Shown one piece after another: positions 26,845-36,546 of a stretch of 64,000 nt of DNA (the first letter of the stretch is position 1; every line of letters begins with the position of its first letter). The position numbers and the translations under genes are program-made. The notes under the pieces are model-generated. The model did no database searches, had not been told where the DNA came from, and saw only the letters and a list, made by a program, of their open reading frames with translations. Source of the stretch: Denitrovibrio sp. (lineage in GTDB: Bacteria > Chrysiogenota > Deferribacteres > Deferribacterales > Geovibrionaceae); contig PKTN01000004.1 of assembly GCA_002869185.1 (NCBI GenBank), forward strand, positions 310,001 through 374,000. The letters run 5' to 3'.

Positions 26845-28185
26845 CTAGAAACCTAGCTGTTTAACTTTATCTATAATACCAACACTAACCCTTTCAGCAT
26901 CTGCAAGTATTTCAGCAGAATTTAGCGTTAGTAATTGTCTGTCCTTCATTACAATTTTGCCATCTATGATAACAGTTTGCACGTCAGAATTTCTCACGGA
27001 ATATACCATCTGGGCGACAATATTTCTACCATGATTTGGACTGTTATGCAGTGTGTCTAACTTAACAATAGCCATGTCAGCTATCTTGCCAGTCTCTAGG
27101 CTACCTAGCTTGTCAGATTTACCCATAGCTTTCGCTCCGCCTAGTGTCGCCATCTCGAAGACGGTCTCTGCTGGCATAGCTGTAGGGTCTAGTAAACGAG
27201 TCTTTTGGATGAGTGCAGCGTGGCGCATCTCTGTAAACATGTCCATATTGTTACTGCAAGCAGCACCATCAGCAGCTATGGAGACATTACATCCCATTTC
27301 TAGCAATTCTGGCACTTCAGCTATCCCAGACGCAAGCTTAAGGTTGCTACTAGGGCAGTGGGATATCATGGTTCCGCTATCAGCTAAAATCTGTTTTTCA
27401 TAGTCACTTAGCCATATGCAATGAGCTAGTATCAAATTTTCACCAGTTAGCCCTATGCTTTTTAAATAATCGATATTTCGTTTTCCTGTTCTTTTTTCGA
27501 CTAGTGAGATCTCGCCCTGATTCTCTGATGCGTGTGTATGTACCTTCAAATTGAGAGCTCGTGAAATGTCTCTAACCTTTATTAATAATTCTTCAGTACA
27601 TGAAACGACAAACCTAGGTGCGAATGCGTATTCGAGCCTTCCGCCTGCTGTCTCGTGATATTTTTTTGCTAGTCTTTCAGACTCTTTTACAGATTCTTCT
27701 GTATTTTCCATCAAGTCTGCTGGAACTTCGTTGCCGTAGTCCATCATGCACTTACCAGCGAGGGCTCTTACGCCACTCTCTGTGATAGCTTCAAATACCG
27801 CCTCTGTATGATTAACTGTACCCATATCAATAAAGGATGTTGTTCCACCAGCGATAAGTTCGGCTATGCCAAGTTTCGCTGAAATATAGTTAGTCTCATA
27901 TGTGTGTCCAGCTTCAAGTGGCCAGATACGTTTCTTTAGCCAATCAAGGAGTTGCATGTCGTCAGACAAACCTTGAAATAGCCTCTGAGTTAGGTGTAGG
28001 TGTGTTTGGATAAGCCCGGGTATCACAGCGCAGTTGGTGGCATCAATAACCTCATCTGCGTGGTCATCTAGGTTTTGTTCGATCTTTTCAATTTTGTTCC
28101 CTTTTATAAAGATATCACCTTTAATAATATCTCTAGCAGGGTTCATCGTAACAATATATCCGTTTTTTACTAAAATCGTGTTCAT
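26845..28185 (-). CDS. Amidohydrolase, purine-type deaminase (guanine / 8-oxoguanine / adenosine-derivative deaminase family)
   Basis: The 446 residues have the TrzA/AtzB/MtaD-type amidohydrolase layout: H62-x-H64 in THLHLTQRLF, HTHASEN, LAHCIWLSDYE and a metal-binding aspartate in IAADGAACSNN. Members remove amino groups from purines, nucleosides or triazines. The closest relatives by eye are the SAH/MTA/5'-deoxyadenosine and 8-oxoguanine deaminases, so the exact substrate is open. Within this operon, deamination of a purine base feeding xanthine dehydrogenase is the simplest reading. It stands between xdhC and a CDA-fold deaminase, giving two deaminases of unrelated fold side by side. Confidence 0.83.
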   Translation of the reverse strand: MNTILVKNGYIVTMNPARDIIKGDIFIKGNKIEKIEQNLDDHADEVIDATNCAVIPGLIQTHLHLTQRLFQGLSDDMQLLDWLKKRIWPLEAGHTYETNYISAKLGIAELIAGGTTSFIDMGTVNHTEAVFEAITESGVRALAGKCMMDYGNEVPADLMENTEESVKESERLAKKYHETAGGRLEYAFAPRFVVSCTEELLIKVRDISRALNLKVHTHASENQGEISLVEKRTGKRNIDYLKSIGLTGENLILAHCIWLSDYEKQILADSGTMISHCPSSNLKLASGIAEVPELLEMGCNVSIAADGAACSNNMDMFTEMRHAALIQKTRLLDPTAMPAETVFEMATLGGAKAMGKSDKLGSLETGKIADMAIVKLDTLHNSPNHGRNIVAQMVYSVRNSDVQTVIIDGKIVMKDRQLLTLNSAEILADAERVSVGIIDKVKQLGF

Positions 28186-28247
28186 ATTTTATGCGTATCC
28201 ATCTTGTTTAAGTTAGTATTTCAACGTTATTAGATTCTTCCTCTTGC

Positions 28248-28715
28248 TCAGTCTTTTAAACAGGACTCAACAGCGCAGACGATAGTCTCATATCCTGTAC
28301 ATCTGCAAAGGTTGCCCGAATGCTCTTTTCTAATAAGGTCTCTATCGACCTTCTGACCTTTATATTTTTCTACGAATGCAGTAGACGTCATTATGAATCC
28401 TGGCGTGCAGTATCCACACTGGACAGCGCCAGCATCAATATATGCTTGCTGAACCTTAGAAACCTGCCCATCTCTAGATTCACCCTCTGATGTGCGGATG
28501 TCTTTTCCGTCAGCCCATACAGCCAAATACATGCAAGTGTCCATAGGGATGTCGTCGATGAGAGCTGTACACGCTCCACATTCGCCTACGCCACAACCTT
28601 GCTTAATACTGGTCAATCCCTCTTCACGAAGGACGTCGAGGAGTGATTTTCTTATATCAACATCAAGTGTGATTAGTTGACCGTTTACGGTGAATTCTAT
28701 CTCTTTAGTTATCAT
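28248..28715 (-). CDS. xdhC: Xanthine dehydrogenase, [2Fe-2S] subunit
   Basis: The 155-residue subunit binds two [2Fe-2S] clusters. The plant-ferredoxin-type ligands are C41, C46, C49 and C61 (GCGVGECGAC...DTC), and the second set is in QCGYCTPGF and CRCTGY. It passes electrons from the molybdenum centre to the FAD subunit. The start overlaps the end of xdhB by 4 bases, and the order xdhA-xdhB-xdhC matches E. coli. All cysteines needed are present. Confidence 0.94.
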   Translation of the reverse strand: MITKEIEFTVNGQLITLDVDIRKSLLDVLREEGLTSIKQGCGVGECGACTALIDDIPMDTCMYLAVWADGKDIRTSEGESRDGQVSKVQQAYIDAGAVQCGYCTPGFIMTSTAFVEKYKGQKVDRDLIRKEHSGNLCRCTGYETIVCAVESCLKD

Positions 28716-29593
28716 AGCTGTACCCCTGCATCGATTATCGCCGCAGTTATAACCCTTTTAGCGAGTGTCTCTATAATATGTAGCCTGAAATCTTTTGAAG
28801 CTCTCCATGAATCTCTAGGGTTCAAATCTTCCAGAGCCTTTTTAGCAATTTTTTCAATGTTTTCGCTTGTGGCATCTAGTCCAACTGAGAACTGTTCAGC
28901 GGTTGTTGCCCTTGTAGGTTTTGGAGCAGCAACGGTGAAAGCTAACTTTAAAGTTTCTACCTTTCCTTCGTCCACCTTAATAGCTGCAGCACAGCCTATA
29001 GTGGCGATATCCATAGCGTTACGCATGGCGTATTTATAGTAATGAGTACCAAAGCCCATATAGTTTTCAGCCTTGATATAAATTGATTTTAAAATCTCTG
29101 TATGAGTGAGGACTATTTTGCCAGGTCCTAGGTAAAACTCAGTCACAGGAACTTCTCTTGCACCATCGATACCTTCGATCTCTAACGTAGCATCAAGGAC
29201 ACACAGTGAAGCTACGGAATCAGCACTAATAGCACCATTGCATAGGTTTCCGCCTATGGTAGCCACGTTCCTAACTTGTGGTCCGCCAACTGTTCCTGAT
29301 GCTTCTGCCACAATTGGGATAGTCTGGTCTATGATTTCACTTTCGATAACATCAGTGAAGCACATCCCAGCGCCAATCCTTACATCCATATTATCTTGCA
29401 TCTCAACACCTTTGATCTCTTCGAGGTGATGGATATCTATTATCGAAGAGAACTCTTCGTGCCCTTCACGTAGTCTTATAAGGACATCTGTGCCGCCAGC
29501 GATGAGCTTTGCGTCTGGGTTTGCACTCAGAAGCTCTATAGCCTGCTTTACTGTGTCCGCTTTTTCATAACTTTTTATATCAAACATTTGCAT
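28712..29593 (-). CDS. xdhB: Xanthine dehydrogenase, FAD-binding subunit
   Basis: The 293 residues match the FAD subunit of molybdenum hydroxylases (CoxM/XdhB type), with the FAD-binding loops AKLIAGGTDVLIRLREG and TVGGPQVRNVATIGGNLCNG. It carries electrons on to NAD+ or another acceptor. It starts 6 bases after the stop of xdhA and overlaps xdhC by 4 bases, so the three subunits are translated as a unit. Confidence 0.94.
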   Translation of the reverse strand: MQMFDIKSYEKADTVKQAIELLSANPDAKLIAGGTDVLIRLREGHEEFSSIIDIHHLEEIKGVEMQDNMDVRIGAGMCFTDVIESEIIDQTIPIVAEASGTVGGPQVRNVATIGGNLCNGAISADSVASLCVLDATLEIEGIDGAREVPVTEFYLGPGKIVLTHTEILKSIYIKAENYMGFGTHYYKYAMRNAMDIATIGCAAAIKVDEGKVETLKLAFTVAAPKPTRATTAEQFSVGLDATSENIEKIAKKALEDLNPRDSWRASKDFRLHIIETLAKRVITAAIIDAGVQL

Positions 29594-29599
29594 TCTCCA

Positions 29600-31885
29600 T
29601 TAGATCAACCCCTCAAGCTTAAACAGCTCAAAGAGTCTCTTAGGCGACATAGGTAGTTCGCTAGGAGCCACTCCTGTGGCGTCGAGTATAGCGTTTCTGA
29701 TAGCTGGAGCAGGGGAGATTATCGGTGGTTCGCCAAGTGATTTGTTCCCATAGCTAGCTGTCGGCTCCTCTGTCTCTACGAAGTCGCATTTAAGGTCTGG
29801 CGTATCCATAATGGTAGGCATCTTATAATCGAGCAGGTTGTTGTTATATACCTTACCTGTCTCGTCATCTATGAGCATCTCTTCTGCGAGTGCCGCTCCG
29901 ATACTCATTCCCATACCGCCGTGGACTTGCCCTTTGGCTAATATAGGGTTGATGATCTTACCTGAATCATGAATGTTGATTATCTCTTTGATATCAACCT
30001 TACAAAGCTCTATGTCGACCTCGATATCTACGAATGTGCAACCGAATGACGGTGCGTTTGTGCGTGTTTTGTATGAGACCTCAGCTGTTATCTGACCGCC
30101 TCTATCTTTGTGGTAGTGGGCATCAATGGAGAGGTCTTTCAGTGTGACGACAGTCTTATCAGGTTGCTCGATAAGGACGATCTTGTCGCCTACAATCTGG
30201 AGCCTGTTTGCCAGCACTCCTGTCATCTCCTCTGCGTATGCGAGGATATTATCTTTAAGCTTTTCGGCTGTCTTATAGATAGCCTGACCGCCAACATATG
30301 TTTGTCTAGATGCATAACTACCCGTATCAAATGGTGAAAAGTCAGTATCCTGAGTCGATATAACTTTTATCTTATCAGTTGATATGCCTGTGGTCTCTGA
30401 CGCCATCTGAGCGAATACTGTGTCAGAACCCTGACCAATCTCAGTCGCCCCAGTGAGAACATGTACTGAGCCATCTTGAACAAGCGCCATACGGACACTA
30501 GCTATCTCTACGAGTACTGGGTAGGTTCCTGATGCATAACTAAAACATGCGACCCCTAGACCTCGTCTTATTGTGCCGTCTTTAAATTTTTTATATCTTT
30601 TCTTCTTTTTATCCCAGTCGATAAGCTTACGCCCTTTTTCAAGGCATTCTTTAAGACCGTGGGATAGTATCGGTTTTTTATTAAGCGGGTTGATATCGCC
30701 TGGGAGTCCAGCGTTTTTTAGCCTGAATTCAAGAGGATCGATACCAGCTTTAAGTGCTAGTTCCTCCATCATATTCTCTACGAAAAAGATAACCTGTGGT
30801 GTGCCGTATGCTCTCATAGCGCCTGCCGCAGGCATGTTTGAGTATACTGTTGTAGCGTTAAATCTTATGACCGACCTTGGATACATAGTACATGCTTTTG
30901 CACCACCAGCCTGAGCGATAGCGTGCCCGTGAGACGCATATGCACCTGTTAGGGATACGACTTCAACATCCATAAAAGTCAGTTTGCCGTTTTTGTCTAT
31001 ACCGCCTTTAGCAGTCCCTAAGAAAGGGTGTCTTGTTCGTGTGCATGATAGGCATTCTTCGCGAGTAAGGTTTATCTGTATAGGTGCTCCGCCCATCTTG
31101 AGGGTTAGGAACGCCGCCATAGGTTCCACAACGACGTCTTGCTTAGCACCAAAACCTCCGCCAATATATGGCTTAATGACTTTGATCTTTCCCATAGGGA
31201 AATCTAGGGCTTCACTTATGATGCGTCTTGCGATGTGTGGTATCTGTGTGGATGAGACAACAGTAATATTTTCGTTGTCCTCCATATATGCGTATGCGAT
31301 GTGGTTTTCTAAGTGGAAGTGTTGCACCATCGCAGTACTGTATTTGTTTTCGAGTGTGTGCTCAGATGATTTGATAGCTTCAGCCATGTCACCGCCCACG
31401 ACAAATTCGTGTGCACCGACAATGTTGCCAGTAGGGTGAATCATTTCAGCATCATCAGCTAAAATACGTTCAGGGGTGTTAAGGACAGGCAACTTGTCGT
31501 ATTCGACCTTTATAAGCCTTGCTGCCTTTCTAGCGATAAGTTCACTGTCAGCAACGACAATAGCGACCTCGTCACCTTCATAGCGAACGTGTTTGGTGAG
31601 TAGATTTCTGTCGTAAGGGTCTCTGTGACCTGGATCGGTGGAATATGGGTGCCCAGCCGTAGCGAAGAGTATGTCTGGAACATCCTCATATGTGAAAATA
31701 GCTCTGACACCTGTTAGTGCAGAAGCCTCATCTACGTTTATACTTTTTACCATGCCGTGTGCTATATCACTGCGGACATATACAGCGTGCTTCATACCTT
31801 GCAGGGTGAAGTCTTCTGTATATCTCGCTTTACCAGTAACCTTAGCTACAGCGTCAAGGCGTTCAATTGGTTTGCCTACTGACAC
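29600..31885 (-). CDS. xdhA: Xanthine dehydrogenase, molybdenum-binding subunit
   Basis: The 761 residues form the catalytic subunit of a three-subunit xanthine dehydrogenase. Visible signatures are GGGFGAKQD (about 241-249), GAMRAYGTPQV, TEIGQGSDT and the catalytic glutamate in SLGEPP (about 716). The enzyme hydroxylates hypoxanthine to xanthine and probably xanthine to urate, using water and a Mo-pterin cofactor. The next two genes give the FAD and FeS subunits. The maturation genes of the xdhC-family and yqeB at 47.7-49.2 kb probably serve this enzyme and the one at 37.8-40.4 kb. Confidence 0.94.
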   Translation of the reverse strand: MSVGKPIERLDAVAKVTGKARYTEDFTLQGMKHAVYVRSDIAHGMVKSINVDEASALTGVRAIFTYEDVPDILFATAGHPYSTDPGHRDPYDRNLLTKHVRYEGDEVAIVVADSELIARKAARLIKVEYDKLPVLNTPERILADDAEMIHPTGNIVGAHEFVVGGDMAEAIKSSEHTLENKYSTAMVQHFHLENHIAYAYMEDNENITVVSSTQIPHIARRIISEALDFPMGKIKVIKPYIGGGFGAKQDVVVEPMAAFLTLKMGGAPIQINLTREECLSCTRTRHPFLGTAKGGIDKNGKLTFMDVEVVSLTGAYASHGHAIAQAGGAKACTMYPRSVIRFNATTVYSNMPAAGAMRAYGTPQVIFFVENMMEELALKAGIDPLEFRLKNAGLPGDINPLNKKPILSHGLKECLEKGRKLIDWDKKKKRYKKFKDGTIRRGLGVACFSYASGTYPVLVEIASVRMALVQDGSVHVLTGATEIGQGSDTVFAQMASETTGISTDKIKVISTQDTDFSPFDTGSYASRQTYVGGQAIYKTAEKLKDNILAYAEEMTGVLANRLQIVGDKIVLIEQPDKTVVTLKDLSIDAHYHKDRGGQITAEVSYKTRTNAPSFGCTFVDIEVDIELCKVDIKEIINIHDSGKIINPILAKGQVHGGMGMSIGAALAEEMLIDDETGKVYNNNLLDYKMPTIMDTPDLKCDFVETEEPTASYGNKSLGEPPIISPAPAIRNAILDATGVAPSELPMSPKRLFELFKLEGLI

Positions 31886-31897
31886 GTTATCGCCTCC

Positions 31898-34800
31898 TTA
31901 TCTATTTCTAAAAGGTGCAATCTTCTTAACTGTTTTGTATAGGGTAATATACTCCGCGACAAAACTTATGTCTATATCTGCGGAGGTCTCAATTTTCACT
32001 AAAACATCTTTAGCACGTAGTGAATCAGTGTACATCGTTGCCGTAATCTTACTGCCAGAATACTGGAAAGTGTCGCCACTCTCTTTAAGTACAGCTGTAT
32101 CTGTCTCTCTTTTTATAAGCATTGTTTTATCATCTAAATAATAAAAGCAAATATTAGCATTATCATAACTCTCTTTAGTAAGGTGAAATTTAGGCTTATC
32201 AACGAAAGGTCTGCCAGCGCTAGGGCAGAAGATCGTGCAGTTACCACATTCGTTACAATAGTCACCTATATTTAGCACCTGATAAGGTTGGCTTATTTCT
32301 TTGACACCAGTCAGATATATATCACCCTCATCAGTGACCATCTCAACAGGGATAGCCTCTTCTTCCATCTGATATGATACGTTGCTTCTGTTAGTGCATA
32401 CAGTGGTGCAGATATTACAGACTAGATCACACTGTAGACAACGCTCTGCTTCCTGTTTTGCACTTTCATCTGAAAGAGTGTTCATGAATAGATTAAAGTT
32501 GATCCGGTCATCAGCTGTAACCTCTGGTAGTGGTGCGCCAAAGTTACGTCTTGCCTGCATAATCTGTATAGCCTTAAAGTCAGGCTGTCTATCATCCTCT
32601 GGTGACAACAAATTTAGGTTATCTATCTTAGCTTTTGCTATTATCTGATCAGCTACCTTTTGTCCGTCTGCTATGGCATGGATAAGGCTCGATGCTCCTC
32701 TGTATGCATCGCCACCTGCGTATATATTCTGTATTTGTGTTTCATATGTCTCAGTGTTCACTTGTAGTTCGTCAGCTGGGAAGAAATCCAGAACAACTTG
32801 TTGCCCTATAGCAGGGATGATAGCAGTCGCTTCAATGACGTATTCTGAATTTTCTATTTTAATAGGTCTGGCTCTGCCGCCTTCATCAGGTTCGCCTAGC
32901 TTCATCTTGCTAACTTTCAGCCCCGTAGCTTTACCATTCGAAGAGACTATCTCCTCAGGTGATGCGAGTTCGATGAGTTTTATTCCCTCTTCGAGTGCCC
33001 CACGAACCTCTTCAGGATTGCATGGCATTTCGCGTCTTGTCCTGCGGTAAACTATAGTCACTTCACCATCTTTCCCAACAAGTCGTTTTGCAGTTCTAGC
33101 AGCATCCATTGCGGAGTTTCCAGCACCTATGACGATGATCTTCTGACCTGTGTCAATATTCGTATTTTGACGAACTTTGCTAAGGAAGGTGAGCTGGTCA
33201 TAAACGCCATCAGCATCAATCCCTTCGATGCGAAGTGGCATAGATTGTTGTGCACCGATAGCTACATAAACATAGTCACTATTCTCGCGAAGCTTTTCGA
33301 ATATTTCGGATGTTATAGGTGTATTTTTATAAACCTTTACGCCTAGAGACAAGATGTTGTCTATGTCTTTGGCGAGGCTTCCGTCATCTAGCCTAAAGAC
33401 TGGTATTCCATCTGATGCCATACCGCCAAGGAAACTCTTTGCTTCGTAAACTTCTACGTTGAACCCTTCTAGTGCTAAGAAATGTGCACAGGAAAGCCCA
33501 GATGGACCAGCACCAATTATGCTTACACTTATGCCGTTGGATGGGGCAGGGGTCAGCTTAGTATCATCATATTTATCAGCTATGTATCTCTTTATCTCTC
33601 TAATAAGAAGAGGTCTTTCGTAATTAATTCTAGTACATTTCGACATACACATGTGGTCACATACTTTCCCTTGAACATTCGGAAAAGGGTTGGTAGCGAG
33701 GATTGTCTGGTACGCCTTTTCAAAGTCGCCTCTGGCTGTGTATTCAAGATATCTAGGAATCTCTTGACCAGCTGGGCATCCTGTCATACAAGGGGCTTCT
33801 GCACAGTCGAATAGTTCTAGCTTTCTCAAAGTTTTAATAGAGTCGTATGGATATTCAGTCTTCTTATAATACTCTTTATCTGTAACAAGTTCAGCATAGG
33901 CTTTCAGGTTTGCTATACGAGCTTTTGAAATAGTCTCCTTGCCAGATGTCTTTAATACAAAATCGTCTAGATCTGACGCGCCAGATGCCTCTAATGCTTC
34001 GTTAATATTGTCTAGATATTGCGATATACGTCCGTATCCACCTGGTTTAAGAATATCTGAGCATATAGTCACAGGTTTTAGACCACACTTAAGTATGTCT
34101 GCGATGTTAAAGCAATCAGCACCAGCGGAGAATGATAGGTCGAGTTTTCCGTCGAACTCTTTCTGGAGCATGTAGGCGACATTTATACTGATAGGGTGAA
34201 GCGCTCGTCCACTCATGTATACCATCTCTTCATTCTTAGGGAGTTTTTGTTTTATGTTAGAGGTCTCTAGTGTGTTTGTAAGTTTAAGGTTAAAGACAAC
34301 GCCAGCCTTTTCAGCTACTTCGGTTAGTGATTTAATGAGTGCAACACCAGCCTCATACTTAAGGTCATGCTCAAAGGCGAGATCAGGGACTACAACATCA
34401 AACCCAAGCTTGTCATTAAGTATCTCTCTGAGCTTGTCTGCCCCAAGTAGAGTTGGGTTCAGCTTGATAGTGGTATCTAGCTTACGCTCTTCTATAAAGT
34501 ATCGACCGATCTTCTCCACCTCTTCTGGAGGGCAACCGTGCATTGTGGATATTGTTATGTTCCGTGTGATAGAAGACGGGATCTTTATATTTTTAATACG
34601 TGGGTAGAATTTTTCAATTTCAGCAATCTTGTCTTTTAGCTCTTTTGTACAATCTTCCATCTTGTCAAGGAAGGTCTGAACACTAGTACTCATTATCCCT
34701 TCAAGGTTGTATCCAACACTCATGTTAAAGATGAATCCATTAGAATCAGAAGGTAGTTTAAATTTGTCACGCAATATGTGAATAAATATCCATGCGTTCA

Positions 34801-35173
34801 GGTATTCGTCAAGTGATTGGTGCAGTTTTAGTTCCTGTGACCATTCACAGTTGTATCCCTCGTCAGACATGTCTATGCATGGTTTAGTGACTTCTAGCTC
34901 GTCGAGCACCTGTATGGTCTTAAGCTCCATATATCTGGCACCTGTCAGCCAAGCAGAGATAATATTCTGAGATAGCTGTGAGTGAGGACCTGCGGCAACA
35001 CCGAGTGGTGTCTCAATCATCTGTCCATAGCGGTTCATTCTAAATTTATCATTATCAGAAGGGATAAAAAACAGTTCGGATGCTATTCCGAATATCTCGC
35101 CCTTTTCATCGTATTCGGATACCCAGTCGAAGAGTGTCTTAAGTGATGCACATGTAAATCTGTCACTGCTCAT
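31898..35173 (-). CDS. ygfK: YgfK-like iron-sulfur flavoprotein oxidoreductase
   Basis: The 1091-residue multidomain protein is close in length to E. coli YgfK (1032). Residues 1 to about 420 form a dihydroorotate/dihydropyrimidine-dehydrogenase-like barrel (MIETPLGVAAGPHSQLSQNI). A GltD-type FeS linker follows (CMTGCPAGQEIPRYLEY, VCDHMCMSKC), then FAD and NAD(P)H Rossmann domains (IGAGPSGLSCAHFLA, VIGAGNSAMDAARTA). The C-terminus has ferredoxin-type clusters (CLQCDLVCNICTTVC, CNECGNCTIFCP). The family was named a putative selenate reductase, but more recent work ties it to anaerobic urate/purine breakdown, probably as a ring reductase. It starts 3 bases after hyuA and ends 12 bases before xdhA. 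Confidence 0.9.
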   Translation of the reverse strand: MSSDRFTCASLKTLFDWVSEYDEKGEIFGIASELFFIPSDNDKFRMNRYGQMIETPLGVAAGPHSQLSQNIISAWLTGARYMELKTIQVLDELEVTKPCIDMSDEGYNCEWSQELKLHQSLDEYLNAWIFIHILRDKFKLPSDSNGFIFNMSVGYNLEGIMSTSVQTFLDKMEDCTKELKDKIAEIEKFYPRIKNIKIPSSITRNITISTMHGCPPEEVEKIGRYFIEERKLDTTIKLNPTLLGADKLREILNDKLGFDVVVPDLAFEHDLKYEAGVALIKSLTEVAEKAGVVFNLKLTNTLETSNIKQKLPKNEEMVYMSGRALHPISINVAYMLQKEFDGKLDLSFSAGADCFNIADILKCGLKPVTICSDILKPGGYGRISQYLDNINEALEASGASDLDDFVLKTSGKETISKARIANLKAYAELVTDKEYYKKTEYPYDSIKTLRKLELFDCAEAPCMTGCPAGQEIPRYLEYTARGDFEKAYQTILATNPFPNVQGKVCDHMCMSKCTRINYERPLLIREIKRYIADKYDDTKLTPAPSNGISVSIIGAGPSGLSCAHFLALEGFNVEVYEAKSFLGGMASDGIPVFRLDDGSLAKDIDNILSLGVKVYKNTPITSEIFEKLRENSDYVYVAIGAQQSMPLRIEGIDADGVYDQLTFLSKVRQNTNIDTGQKIIVIGAGNSAMDAARTAKRLVGKDGEVTIVYRRTRREMPCNPEEVRGALEEGIKLIELASPEEIVSSNGKATGLKVSKMKLGEPDEGGRARPIKIENSEYVIEATAIIPAIGQQVVLDFFPADELQVNTETYETQIQNIYAGGDAYRGASSLIHAIADGQKVADQIIAKAKIDNLNLLSPEDDRQPDFKAIQIMQARRNFGAPLPEVTADDRINFNLFMNTLSDESAKQEAERCLQCDLVCNICTTVCTNRSNVSYQMEEEAIPVEMVTDEGDIYLTGVKEISQPYQVLNIGDYCNECGNCTIFCPSAGRPFVDKPKFHLTKESYDNANICFYYLDDKTMLIKRETDTAVLKESGDTFQYSGSKITATMYTDSLRAKDVLVKIETSADIDISFVAEYITLYKTVKKIAPFRNR

Positions 35174-35175
35174 AT

Positions 35176-36543
35176 TTAAGCTCCAATCGCTTTTCTATTT
35201 CTATTTATGTATTCACCGAATCCTTTTTCGATAAGTAATTCGTCTTTGTTTACAATTATTTCGCCTTTTAATATAACTGTCCGAGGCCAGCCAGTTACTT
35301 CCATCCCTTCGTATGGTGTGTAGTCGCATTTTTGATGTAGTTCTTTTACAGATATTGTCTTTGTAAGTTCAGCATCCCATAAAACTATGTCTGCATCTGC
35401 GCCGATTTTTATGCATCCCTTCTTAGGGTACATACCCATTATTTGTGCAGGCTTTTCAGCCACTAGCTCTACGAACCTATTAATGCTGATTCGTCCGTTA
35501 ATAACCCCTTCAGAGAAGATTAGAGGTAATCTTGTTTCAACTCCTGGTGCTCCACCTGGAACCTTTCGAAAATCCCCCTGACCAAATTTTATCTTGTCAG
35601 CACAAGAGAAGGAGCAGTGATCAGTAGCGATCACATCTATGTCGCCGTTAATGACAGCTTTCCATAAAGCATCTGTGTCTTCTTTTGTCCTTAGTGGTGG
35701 TGCCATAATATACTTTATTCCGTCTTCTCTTTCGTAATAGGATTCATCTAAGAGTAGGTATTGTGGGCAGGTTTCAGCGTAGACTGTCTTACCGTCAAGC
35801 CTAGCTTTTTTTATAACCTCTAGTCCAAGTCTGGTAGAAAGGTGAACTATATACACAGGTGCGTCACCTGCTATGTCGAGTATGTTTTGGATAGCAAGTG
35901 CTTCAGATTCTGCTGGTCTGCTCTTCGCGTGATAGATGGGAGCGAGTTTTCCCTCTTTACCATATTTATCTCGAAGGTACTTTATGGTGGTGTCATCTTC
36001 AGCGTGAAAGGCAGTTATGCCACCAGAATGCTTCATTTTATTAAGTATTTTATCTATATCTGAATTGGTGAGCATATCGTCATATGTTAAATATGCCTTC
36101 ATGCTTGTTACACCTTTTGATATCAGCTCTGGTATCTCATTTAGGATATCCTCGTCAGCTCTCTGAAATATACCATGGATTCCATAGTCTATAACAGCCT
36201 CTGATAATAGAAGTTTTTTGTAGTAGTCTGGCTGATGATGGAGGGAACATCCTTTTGGTCCGCCCTCAGGGTGGTCAACTATCGTTGTTGTACCGCCAAA
36301 TGCTGCTGCTCGCATCCCCTCGTAAAAACCATCACCCACCTGCCTATCGCCAAGTTTCAGGTTAAGGTGTGTATGAACATCAACACCACCGTGGAGGACA
36401 AAAAGCCCTGAAGCATCTATGACCTCTGCATCAGACTTGATGTGAGGTGCGATATCTTTAATTATTCCATCGTCAATAAGTATATCCCCTTTGAATGTTT
36501 TCTCAGGAGTTACTATTTTGCCGTTTTTTACTAACCTTTTCAT
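35176..36543 (-). CDS. hyuA: Dihydropyrimidinase / hydantoinase-type amidohydrolase
   Basis: The 455 residues have the dihydropyrimidinase fold: metal ligands H57 and H59 in DVHTHLNLKLG, the carboxylated bridging lysine K149 in SMKAYLTYDD, and an active-site aspartate in IATDHCSF. The family opens cyclic amides such as hydantoins and dihydropyrimidines. In the purine cluster it should open a ring in a urate-derived intermediate. It sits 3 bases from both ssnA and ygfK in the same operon order found in related clusters. Confidence 0.9.
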   Translation of the reverse strand: MKRLVKNGKIVTPEKTFKGDILIDDGIIKDIAPHIKSDAEVIDASGLFVLHGGVDVHTHLNLKLGDRQVGDGFYEGMRAAAFGGTTTIVDHPEGGPKGCSLHHQPDYYKKLLLSEAVIDYGIHGIFQRADEDILNEIPELISKGVTSMKAYLTYDDMLTNSDIDKILNKMKHSGGITAFHAEDDTTIKYLRDKYGKEGKLAPIYHAKSRPAESEALAIQNILDIAGDAPVYIVHLSTRLGLEVIKKARLDGKTVYAETCPQYLLLDESYYEREDGIKYIMAPPLRTKEDTDALWKAVINGDIDVIATDHCSFSCADKIKFGQGDFRKVPGGAPGVETRLPLIFSEGVINGRISINRFVELVAEKPAQIMGMYPKKGCIKIGADADIVLWDAELTKTISVKELHQKCDYTPYEGMEVTGWPRTVILKGEIIVNKDELLIEKGFGEYINRNRKAIGA

Positions 36544-36546
36544 ATG

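Noticed and set aside
30984-32141. Long rightward frames opposite xdhA and ygfK (151 and 167 residues)
   Set aside because: These are shadows of well-supported genes; their translations have no recognisable domain.
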